Positions 46,031 through 56,408 of a DNA stretch of 64,000 bases are shown piece by piece. A program made the translations under genes and the position numbers. The first letter of the stretch is position 1, and the number at the start of each line of letters is the position of its first letter. The stretch comes from Plantago major. Its lineage: Eukaryota > Streptophyta > Magnoliopsida > Lamiales > Plantaginaceae. The DNA lies in NCBI GenBank assembly GCA_026545765.1, contig CM048844.1, positions 1,984,001 through 2,048,000 of the forward strand. The letters are read 5' to 3'. A model generated the notes under the pieces. It worked only from the letters and a program-made list of their open reading frames with translations, made no database searches and was not told the origin of the DNA.

Positions 46031-48856
46031 TCAGTCTGCAAATTTCCTATCTCCAAACCTTTTGATGTCATCAGAATAATCATAGAGAAGTGTTCTGACG
46101 AGCATCTCAGTGTCTCTGGCAAATCCACAGACCTCTTTGTAGGTTTTGGTAGGATTTTTCTTGACAAAATGCTTAACCCAAAGATACTTTCCCCACTTCC
46201 AGGCATGCTCTATTCTAATATCTGACAGCTTGAAGTATTCATAGATAATCTTCAGATATCTGATGTCACCCTTGTATTGATCTTCAGTTAGATAGAACGA
46301 CTCATAGGGTTCCACAGCGAGTCTTACTCTTGTGCCTGTTCCTGTGATATTCAGAATTCTGTGCACATCATCTGGCTTTCCATATGGACATTCATCAGAG
46401 AGGTCCTTTCTCATGGCTTCAGTTCTCTTGACAACTTCAAAATCCAACCAGGCTTTAATGTGATTGGTGTTGATCAAGGTTGGCTTATCTTTTCTCCATG
46501 CCATAAGTTGTTTATGGATTGGTTCTGGAAATCTTGAATTTACCAGTAGATGCTTAAGTTCCAGAATCCAATAGCCATTTTTCTGATTGATGCACCTGTA
46601 GACAGAGGAATCATTGTCATGCTTCACATACTCTATTTTGGCTTCTTCTGGCCTGAGTGGAAGTTGACTTTGTCTTTGCTCACTCTCGATCATTCCTTCT
46701 TTGTCTTGAATTCTCTTTGGGGTTGTTGCTTGAAGAACCACCCTGGATAGACTTGGAATTTCCAGAGGGTGTTTTAGCTGCTAGGGGCTTTGCAGCTATG
46801 GGCTCAGTTAGGCTTTCAATTTTCCTTTTCTTGTGAAGAGGAGCTTCATCTTCATCAATTTCCTCATCATCATCAATATTTAATCTTGTGTGAGTTTTAC
46901 AGCCTTCTTCATTGCCCAGGGACTTGATTTGACCTTCTTCTTCTTCAGAAGAAGAAGATTCATCAATCCCTTTAACCTGTCTTCTCCTTGGAGCCTTGGT
47001 ACTCCTTGGAGATTTCTGTGCCATGGCCCTTGTTATCATTTTGGTTCCTTCAGTAGGTTTCTGGGAAGTAGCTACTATTTGCAAAGCAGCTTGGTTTGAG
47101 GAGGGTTCATTGATTCTGAGTGGTGGCTGGGAAGTTTTCATGTTTTTTCTTCCTCTCTGAGCCTCACTAGCTCCAGATTTCTTCATATTTTCTTCTCCTT
47201 CTTCCCATTCCCCCTGACTTTGAGGTCCAGATTTGTATACTCTTTCTCCCTTAGTCATTGTTGGCTGACTCAGTCTCATAAAAGAATCTGAGAGAGAGTC
47301 AAAATGCCCTTGCAAATAATTGTGGGCAGTGACCAACTTCTGAAGTTCGGCTTTGAGCTCCTGATTTTGTTTGATAAGTCCTTTGTCCTTATCAGTGAGC
47401 TCTGCCAATGGGCCTAGGATAGCATCTGCTTTTCCAGCAGTGTAACTTGCCTCTTGAAAAGCTTTTTCAGCTAAAGACGCATCATCGTCCCTGATCATTC
47501 CCAGATCTTTCTGAGCAATGATTATGCTAGTTGTTCTCTGAGTCATCAGCTCAGTGAACTTTTTCATTTCAGAGGGGACGGAGGCAATTACTTCCTTGTT
47601 CTGTGAAGACATCTCCTTTTTCAGATGAGCCAGTACTTGGTATCTGTTCATGTATTCATGGGAGTGAACGTTTGGCAGTTTGTTGAATATAGTAGGAGCA
47701 ATCAACTTCCTTTTCAAGTGAGAAACGGCTAGATGTTCATCGCCGTGTCCTGCCAAAGTCTTATCTTCTACATCATCTGAGTAGTCAGCCCAGTGATCTT
47801 CATCCTCTTGGACATTCTCATCGATTGTATCGAGTCCAGCAACCATCTCAGAGATTGGTTTCTTTCCTTTCTGTGAGGAGGATGGTACTTCTTTTGAAGA
47901 TGATGCAGCCTTAGCATCATGCTTGTCTTCAGATACTTCTTCAGTATCGAGTTCCTTGGTGATAGCATTTACATCATCTTGTAGCTCTTTAATCTCAGAG
48001 TAAGCAATCATCTCTTGCAGATATTGATCTTGTAGTAGATCAAGCTGGATTTAGCTATTTGATCTTCCAGTTGAAGATGGAGCTGTTGTTCTTCTTCCAA
48101 CAGTTGTCTGAGTTGAGCACTTCTGGTTTGAGTGTTTAATATTTTCTGATTGGTTTCTTCAGAAAGCTCAACTACTTGTTCAGTAGTAACTGCGTGTTGG
48201 GAAGATGGATGAGTAGATTTCTGAGGTGATGGAGACGGAGATTTCTGTGAAGTCTTCTCAGTTTGCTTTTCAGCAGCTGAGGCATTGTTTCTCTTTGAAA
48301 TTCCTCCGGTCCCTGGTGTAGGGGCATCATCATCATCATCCTTTTTGTCTTTATCATCCTTGTGGTGATGGTCAGTGGGAGGTTCATCAAAGTAATTTTC
48401 ATTCATTTCTTCCTCCTCATCATCTTCAGATACAAGATTGATCACTTCCGGGATAGTGATCTTCTGCCCATTAACTTCTTCTTGTTCAGAAGGTATAAAT
48501 TGCAGAGTCTGGGGTAGGACTGGCTTGAATGCCATCTGTAATCTTGTCTGACCATCCGCCTTTTCGAAGGCATGTATCAAACTATGCGCCACTTCTTTGG
48601 AGAAATCCTTATGCAATAAGGTCGCAAATGTGTATTGTTCGGTAGGGAACATTGCATGGATATAAGTCTCCAAGTCAAGAGCTCGTGCTAGTCTGATTGG
48701 TTGATCTGTGATTCTCAGTATTTCAGAGATATCAGAGCACCTTAACTTCTGCCATTTCTTGAAGCATTGAATATGCTTTGGCAGGGTGTGAGCTTTGAAG
48801 AAGTGAAGTAAGTCCCTTGTTTCTTCAATGGGAACCTGCTTTGCATCTGTTTGAGC
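46031..48856 (-). pseudogene. SIRE-like accessory gene, C-terminal long exon
   Basis: Starts at acceptor CTTTCAG|GCTCAAAC (48856) in phase 0: DLLHFFKAHTLPKHIQCFKK, LRCSDISEILRITDQPIRLA, an acidic/His stretch, and a coiled coil (LRQLLEEEQQLHLQLEDQI). Near 48040 the frame shifts and continues EMIAYSEIKELQDDVNAITK, KTLAGHGDEHLAVSHLKRKL, AELQKLVTAHNYLQGHFDSL and a Ser/Glu-rich linker. Near 46720 it shifts again into a folded-looking 230-residue end: YRCINQKNGYWILELKHLLV, LAVEPYESFYLTEDQYKGDI, KYLWVKHFVKKNPTKTYKEV, stop 46031. I do not recognise this end domain. No membrane helix is seen, so a classical envelope role is not supported. Confidence 0.6.
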
Positions 48857-49658
48857 CTGAAAGAAAGAGTTTTGAGTGAGTTTCAAAACTTTTGTAGATA
48901 TTTGAGTATAAGTGTAGTTTAGTTTCTGAGTTACCTGAGTATGAACATCAGGCTCAGATACTTGAACTACTGAGACAAAGGGTATCTCAGATATCTTGTT
49001 GTGAGGTGGAGACTTGGAAGTCTGGTCCTCATCAACCTTTCTTTCTTGAACCTGAGAAATAAAATGATCCAATACTTAGGAAATTGTTTGAAAGAAACTG
49101 TGCAAATATATGCTTTAATGAGTTCTGAGTTACTTACTTCCTCAATAGGAAGCTCAGAGTCATTTTCTCGAAACTTTTCGGTTCGTGTTCTTTCGAGTGA
49201 TGTTGCCTTGGGGGCTTCATCAATTTCCATTGATGCAGGGGATGTCGCAACTTTGTCCCCGTGCATTTCTACTTCTGATCGATCCTGTAAGTAGAAAGTA
49301 TTGAATATTTTTAGAAGAGATATAAGATAACCCAAGATGAAGAATACTTATCACTTGATTGGTCATATACCTTCATGCTAGAAGGCTCAGTGATGTGTTC
49401 TTCAGAAACCTTGTTGGTCTCTGGGTTTGTCTCTGGCATTTCTGCCTTATCTTCTTCCATCTCAGTTGGAGCCTGTTAGAAACATTTACTTAATGATTAA
49501 GCCCATAAACAGATAACTGAAGAAGTGTTATCTTAAGAATCAATTATTACCTGTGGTACAGGCTCAGATATCTTAAGAGGCGAGGTTGAGGAAACCTCCT
49601 TCTCAGTTTCTGAGGTAAGCTTTTCAGCTTCCTCTTGTTTCTGTGTTTCTAACGCAGC
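48857..49658 (-). CDS. SIRE-like accessory gene, cluster of short phase-0 exons
   Basis: Minus-strand exons 49658-49551 (108 bp), 49472-49371 (102 bp), 49284-49138 (147 bp) and 49051-48935 (117 bp), followed by the long exon at 48856. Every exon is a multiple of three, open, and begins right after AG with G (AG|GCT, AG|GCT, AG|GAT, AG|GTT). Donors are GTAATA, GTATAT, GTAAGT and GTAACT; introns are 78, 86, 86 and 78 bp. The peptides are acidic and end alike: KISEPVPQ, HITEPSSMK, SELPIEE, VSEPDVHTQ. So the cluster looks like duplicated exon-intron units. The intron before the first has acceptor TTTGTTACAG; its donor near 49735 is uncertain. Confidence 0.65.
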
Positions 49659-49722
49659 CTGTAACAAAGAAATTTTATGAGTGACAAGATTTATTAGCAT
49701 AAAAATTTTCACAAGGTAGGAG

Positions 49723-51607
49723 TTAAACCAAATACCACCGACCGGTTTGGTGATTGGTCTCTGGAACTTGTGACCTTTCTATACATTGGTCGTCTTGTCC
49801 CAGTGCAGTTTCTTTGCTTGAAGTTTCTGGTACTTCACACCTTTCCTGAGTATGCAACTCAGTTGCCTCCCCTGGTTGATCATTCTGAGTAGATGTCCCA
49901 GTTTGATCCCTCTCAGTGAGTTGGGGAACCTGCTCTTTTGCAGGATTTTCTTCAGCATACATCATTGCTGGTAAGTCGAAATGGAGTTCATTTACCATTT
50001 CATCAACCACTTGTGGTTGTGGTTGTTGTGGTTGTCTGGAAGCAAAAGATTGATCACTTAAACGTTCTTCCAGATTTTTAAATGTGGCGTTTCCATCAGT
50101 ATCTGCCAGCACTAAAATACCACTCATCAGAGCTTTTTGAAGTTGTGCATAGGAAACATTCTCTGATGAAGTGTTTGCACCAACAACCTTTGCTATAGGT
50201 TCAGCAACATGTGGTGTAGGTTCTTCTTCAGATACCTTATCACCAGTTACTTGTACAGTAACCTTAGCCCTCTTTGATCTTTCTAGGACTTGAGAGATGA
50301 CTAGTTCATCATCTTCATCGTCAGAGCTCTCATCAGCATTGGGAACTGATTGGTCCATTACTCCTGTGATTTCTGCAGATGGGGCTTGGTGCTTTTCAGC
50401 TTCCTTGGCAGCATTTATGAGTTCATCAGCAAGGCGTTCTGTAATAGTCGCAACATTTCTAAACGCACTTTCTCTTGCTGAGTCTACTTGTTCAGTAGTT
50501 GATAACTCTTTTGCAGCATTGATGAGTTCATCTGCCATGCTTGCAGATAACTGAGAATTGACAACCTCTTTGGGTGTGTCTTCTGATTTGCCAGCAGACT
50601 TCTTTCTTGTTCGGCTTCTTGGTCGCAACCTTTTCTTCAGATATCTTTTCAGACTTTCGCTTCTTAGGACCTTTCTGAGACCCAGTAACCTTTTTCATCA
50701 AATTTGTATACTCATATTTATAGAGTAGATTCTTGCTATTTCAAATTCTCCTCCGAGCTCAATGCCAAGCTTTTCCAAGAAGTAGCATATCTTCGGACCA
50801 TAACCTCATCGTGGCCTTTGGCTCAGCTAGTCCTTTGACAATCTTAGGCTCAAGCCTTGAATCTTCTTCACGAATTTCATGAAGGCGTATTTTCCCAATT
50901 GAAAGGGTTTTCCGGCCTTTTGTCTTGCCGATTCAAAGAAGAACATCATGATCCATCGTTCTTGGCTTATCCGGTCAAGACCTCCTTGTAGACCATCAAA
51001 GCATCCGTGAAGAATGCAAGCCAATACATCGATGAACCATCGATGTCCGGGTTCGGATGTCAGCAAGTTTGAACTCAGTGGGTGTATCTGATTTTTCAAG
51101 ATCACACACGTCACTGTACAACTGTTTAACACCTTAAAGGAGATCATCATCCTTGGTGTTTATTTCAAAATCCTTTCCAAGATTTTGAACCTCAAACAAC
51201 TTACAGAAAGTTGTTAAGTTCAGAAGGATTTCCTTTCCTTGAACTGAGGTTTTGATAGACACTATTTCAGTGCCATCAGAAACACAGGAAATTATCCTGG
51301 AGTTGTTGTAAAATTCCAACACATCGAGTGATGAAATTCCACTAGGGCGAGCAGATAGAAAACCCTTGATTTGTGCCTTTTCAAGCATGTCAAGAATCAA
51401 CTTTCTGTCGGTTTGGTTCTCTATTGCAGCAGAGAGGTATTCCTCAACCATGGCACCACCCCAAATCATTATATGATTTGAAGTCCAATGGTTAGGATTA
51501 AAATTTCCTACCAGACGGTTGTTCACAATAACCAACTCTGGTGCTTGCTTTTCAACAGTACCAGTGGAGGATTGGGATTTCTGTGTGGTTGAATTCATGG
51601 CAGCCAT
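49723..51607 (-). pseudogene. SIRE-like accessory gene, N-terminal part
   Basis: ATG at 51607 (MAAMNSTTQKSQSSTGTVEK). The first 157 codons resemble the 'putative plant transposon protein' type N-domain of plant retroelement extra ORFs (HWTSNHIMIWGGAMVEEYLS, KGFLSARPSGISSLDVLEFY, GKEILLNLTTFCKLFEVQNL). TAA at 51134 is followed in the same frame by TEFKLADIRTRTSMVHRC, then in another frame by HGCFDGLQGGLDRISQERWI and GKYAFMKFVKKIQGLSL. So one stop and at least two shifts have occurred. The last part (50628-49723) is open, acidic and Gln-rich, with a repeated ADELINAAKE unit. Nuclear or particle role unknown. Confidence 0.6.
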
Positions 51608-51796
51608 CTCTTTATATAGTGTAGGGATTTGAACTTGGTGTCTGAAAGAGATTTGATTCAGTGATTCTTTTCAGAAAAACTTAATCTTGATTTGCAGAGA
51701 TTGTAGAGGGTTTGCAGAGAATCAAGAGAAGGGTTTGCTATTTTTTTGCAAGATGAACTTTCGGATTAGGCAAAAGTGATTTCATTTGCCAAAATC

Positions 51797-51806
51797 CTAT
51801 ATATAT
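51797..51806 (-). promoter_or_regulatory. Possible internal promoter TATA box for the accessory gene
   Basis: GCTATATATATAGG on the minus strand about 190 bp before the accessory ATG. A second weak CTATATAAAG lies right before the ATG. Confidence 0.45.
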
Positions 51807-52432
51807 AGCAATAGAATCTCAACAGACAAATACATACAAATTGATTTTGTGTGTACGTATCTATGAATTGCAAGCAGGCGTGAGCAAAAGCTAATTCGGC
51901 ATTAAATGCAAAGTGGGCCATGTCTGAAGTTTGACAGTCCACTTCTTTCAAAGGATTAATCTCGTCCGTTAAGATCAAATGCTCATTTCATCAAGGGTTA
52001 CCATTGCTTTTTCAGCAATGATCACAATCAACAAATGTAATTGTGCCCATTTAATGAATTTTGGCTATTTAGCTATCTGAATCGCGTCTTTGTATGACCA
52101 AGAACACTGTTTGCATCTGAATCTGTCTTATACTTAGGATTTTTCCAAGTTTTTCATCAAGATAGAAACAATGCGAATTTCAAGGGAGTAGTTGACTGCA
52201 GATAGTTGTACTATTCTCCTTTGTGTTCTCCGTTTGCAGATTGATTCAGATATCTGAGTTCCCGTCTCAGAGATCTTAAGCTGTCTTTTGCTCTTTAGCC
52301 TTTTTGACTTCTGGATTCCTGTTCCAGTTTTCTCTTTTCTCTTTTCTGGATGCCCGTTCCAGATACCTCTGCTCTGGATGCCTGTTTCAGATACCTCTGC
52401 TCTGGATGCCCTTTCCAGCTTTCTGAACTTTT
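51807..52432 (-). other. Spacer between pol and accessory gene
   Basis: No ORF. Contains three ~29-bp repeats (ctctggatgcc-gt-tccagatacct, 52345-52420) and AT-rich promoter-like sequence. Confidence 0.5.
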
Positions 52433-53848
52433 TCAGTTCTTTGGTAGTTCCATTAATCCAAGACTGTGTCTTAAGATTAAGAATCTACTTTCTTGCAGTG
52501 GCTTAGTAAAGATATCTGCAAGTTGGTCTTCAGTGCCAATCTTGAGTATCTCTATATTGCCCTTTTCAATATGGTCTCTGATGAAGTGATGTCTAACATC
52601 AATATGCTTTGTTCTGGCATGAAACTTAGGATTCTGTGTAATCGCAATAGCACTTGTGTTGTCACAAAAAATGGGAGTTTTCTTTTCATCGAGTCCATAG
52701 TCCTTAAGTTGTTATTGTATCCATAGAATTTGTGTTGCACAACAACCAGCAGCAATATATTCAGCCTCTGTGGTAGAAGTTGCAATTGAGTTTTGCTTCT
52801 TGCTAAACCATGAGATAAGTCTAGTACCCAGAAATTGACAGGTTCCTGAGGTGCTTTTCCTATCTAGCAATGATCCAGCATAATCAGCATCTGAGTAACT
52901 AGCTAAACTCAATCCACTATCTTTGGGATACCACAATCCTACATCTACTGTACCTTTTACATACCTTAATATTTTCATAGCAACATTGTAGTGTGTTTGC
53001 ATCGGATTTGTCTGAAATCTAGCACACACTCCAACGGCGTATTGAATATCAGGTCTACTTGCGGTGAGGTAAAGTAGTGAACCTATCAATTTCCTATACT
53101 TATGTTCTTCTTCAACACTCTTGTTTGATTCAGTATAGGTCATTTTGGTTCCAATGCTCATAGGTATCTTAGCATTCTTTTCAGAAGGCTTAAGATTGAA
53201 TTTTGTGAGCATATCTTTCGCGTACTTTGTCTGACTAATGAATATTCCATCATTGAGTTGCTTGACTTGCAATCCTAGGAAATAATTCAATTCTCCCATC
53301 ATGCTCATCTCAAACTTGTTTTTCATGAGATTTGCAAAGTCATCACAAAGTTGCTTGTCCTTAGATCCAAATATAATGTCATCCACATATACTTGAACTA
53401 AGAGTAGTTTCCCATCATGATTTAAAGTAAATAAAGTTTTATCAACTTCACCTTTCTTAAAACCGCTTTCCAGGAGGTATTTGGCCAAAGTGTCATACCA
53501 GGCTCTTGGAGCCTGTTTCAGACCATACCGAGCTTTCTGTAGTTTATAGACCATTCTACTTTCTGAGGAAACTTCAAAGCCAGGTGGTTGCTCAACATAA
53601 ACTTCTTCTGCAAGTTCACCGTTCAAGAATGCACTTTTGACATCCATCTGATAAACTTTAAAATCTTTATGAGCTGCAAAGGCCAGAAAGAGTCTTATTG
53701 CATCCAATCTGGCAACTGGTGCATATGACTCATCAAAGTCTAAGCCTTCAGTCTGGGTAAATCCCTTGGCAACCAATCTTGCTTTGTTTCTGGTTATTTC
53801 ACCAGATTCATTCATCTTGTTTCTGAAAACCCATTTAGTTCCAATCAC
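52433..53848 (-). pseudogene. pol: SIRE-like copia RT and RNase H
   Basis: Open from about 53848: [60 protein letters not shown], catalytic [34 protein letters not shown]. RNase H follows ([33 protein letters not shown]). A TAA at 52712-52714 breaks the frame after ILWIQ. The same frame continues with ITQNPKFHARTKHIDVRHHF and QLADIFTKPL to a TGA at 52433, the true end. Upstream a shift near 53860 separates it from the integrase tail. Confidence 0.9.
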
Positions 53849-56135
53849 AGATAATCCTTCTACAAAATGGAACTAGTTTCCAGACTTTGTTTCTCTCAAA
53901 TTGATCCAACTCTTCTTGCATTGCAGAGATCCAGTCTTGGTCTCCTAGTGCTTCTTCTATATTTTTAGGTTCAATATTTGAGATGAAACATCCAAAGAGA
54001 GAATTAGCATTTTCAGCTATTGCTCTCCTAGTCCTAACACCTTGATTAATTGGTCCAATTATATCCTTTGCAGGATGATCTTTGATTTAGTGCTAGTAGG
54101 ATCAATATCCAAGTGATTTGAATGTGAATCACTAAGATTTTGATTTGATATTTTTTCAGTATCTGAGATATCTGACATATGGGAAATGTCATTGATATCT
54201 GACACTTTTTCAGTGTTAGAGATATCTGGAACTTGCATTTCAGCAGTCTCATTTTCAGATACCTCTTCATGATGAAGGTTCTCAGTAACCTTTTCCATTT
54301 CTGGAAGACTCATAGGAAATTCTTCATCATGTTTGTGAGTCATCTTGTTGTTACTAGGCTTATCAAGCTTTTCTACGTCAGAGTCATCCTCACTTTCCAT
54401 GATGTTTCTCCTTTCTGAGGATTCTTCTTCAGAATCCCTCAGTATTAGTTCTTTGAACTTTTCTAAGAGTTCATCATTGGGAGGTGTTTTCTTACTTCCT
54501 TCATAGAATACAACATGAACTGATTCTTCAATTTTCTTTGTTCTTTTGTTGTAAATTCCGTAGGCTTTGCTATTCGAGGAATAACCAAGAAATACACCTT
54601 CATCTTCCTTTGGTTGAAATGTTCTCAGATAATATTTCCCATTGTTTAGAACAAAACATCTACAACCAAATACTTTCAGATGTCTGATATTAGGGGGTCT
54701 ACCAACCAAGATTTCATAGGGGGTCTTGTCATGGTGTTTGTTTATCAAACATCTGTTCTGAGTGTAGCAGGCTGTGTTTACAGCTTCAACCCAATAAACT
54801 TCACTTATTTCAGTGTCAGCTAGCATTGTTCTTGCAGCTTCTTTAAGGGTTCTGTTTTTCCTTTCTGCAACACCATTTTGTTGAGGTGTTCTTACAGAGG
54901 AAAGTTGGTGTTGTATACCTTTGCAGGTACAAAACTCCTTTATGTCTTCGGTTGACAAACTCAACCATCATGGTCCGCTATTCGATTGCAGATACCTTGT
55001 CATTTTTTATGACTTCAAGCTTTTTCAGCAAGTTTGGTATCTCCACCCTGGCATCAGATTTGTGTTTCAGAAAGACAACCCAAGTGAATCTTGAGAAGTC
55101 ATCTACAACAACTGCATTCATACTTCTTTCCCGCATAACTAGTTACGATGATTCAAAAGATCCATGTGTAATAGTTGCAGTGGTCTAACACTAGAGTGTC
55201 TGATTTTGGACTTGAAAGAGGTCTTAGATTGTTTTCCCATCTGACAGGCAGAACATATACCATCCTTTCTGAAAGATGTTCTGGGAAGGCCAACCACTAA
55301 CTCTTTCTTGGCAAGTTTGTTCAGAGTTTTGATGTTCAAGTGACTCATTCTTTTGTGCCATAACCAGTGCTCTTCTGTGTGACCAGATTGACTCACCATG
55401 AGACATTCTTCAGTTGTGGCGATGCCCAATCGGCAACATAAAGATCGCCTTTCGCCTAGCAACCAAGATGGCTCGCTTTGACTCATTGTCAATTAGTTTG
55501 CGATTTTGCTTTGAATTTTATAGTAAAACCCTTCGCAAACCTGCTCATGCTAAATAGATTATATTTCAAATCCTTAACATGTAATACGTCAGTGATTGTT
55601 AATGAACCCAATTTGACGTTGCCAAATCCCAGAGAGGGATTTAATTCTCCTCCAAAGAAATCGATATCCGTCCTATGTTGCAAGCTTTGTAATCGACCAG
55701 ATTTGCTTTGTCTCCTGTCATGTGCTTTCCACATCCACTATCAAATAGCCATTGTGCTTTAGTCCAGGAAGCATTCTGCACACAACAGGAAACAGGAGAT
55801 TAGGTTCTCAATTTACAATTGGAACCATCAGAACTAAACAATCTTCCAGTAGGAATCCATTTTTGAATGAATTTCCTAGGAACATTCTTTTGTCTGACGG
55901 GAACATAAGGAGGAATTCTAATAGAATGATTATCATTGTTAAGAATTATTTTCTTCCTTGGTGTGTTCCTAGGTGCTCCATTTGGTGCTTTCAGATACCT
56001 GTCAGGTTTCTGAGTTTGCTTTTCAGCAAACTTAGATTTCCTTGCCAGATTTCTTCTAGCCCTGGCATTCAGATTTTCAGTGGCTTGATTTAACTTCCAC
56101 TTCTGATAATTGCTTTGAGCAATTCTAGCTTTCAA
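53849..56135 (-). pseudogene. pol: SIRE-like copia protease and integrase
   Basis: Protease around 55750 (WLFDSGCGKHMTGDKANLVD; FSMSRFAKGF). GAG-pre-integrase zinc motif HWLWHKRMSHLNIKTLNKLA with CSACQMGKQ (55400-55230). The integrase core is broken near 55140-54965: HMDLLNHRN lacks the usual FGP, and VDDFSRFTWVVFLKHKSDAR lies in another frame. It then runs open from 54964: VRTPQQNGVAERKNRTLKEA (catalytic Glu), RPPNIRHLKVFGCRCFVLNN, VFLGYSSNSKAYGIYNKRTK and an acidic tail. Together these would cut the polyprotein and insert the element. Several frameshifts make this copy inactive. Confidence 0.82.
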
Positions 56136-56408
56136 CCATCGTTCTTGCTCCTGTTTGTACTCATGAGCAAGTTGTTTTCCAATGCTTTTGTAGCCAATGC
56201 CATTTCGAGCACTTGAAGCTATCTGAGATCTTTTCTCAGCAGCTTTGCTCGTCTCTGGTTGGTCTATTTTCTTTCCAGAAAACGTGACATGGGAGAATTT
56301 TCCAGCTCCTGCAATTCTACCTTTTTGAGAGACATAGCACTGTGGGTGTTTACACTTTTCAGTGTTGTGTCTCTTTTCAGAGATATGCCCAACAGTTTTG
56401 TTTTTGAC

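Noticed and set aside
46031..51607. Classical envelope gene in the SIRE-like element
   Set aside because: The position matches the env-like ORF of SIRE elements, but I see no signal peptide or membrane helix, and the sequence is acidic with coiled coils; called an accessory gene instead.
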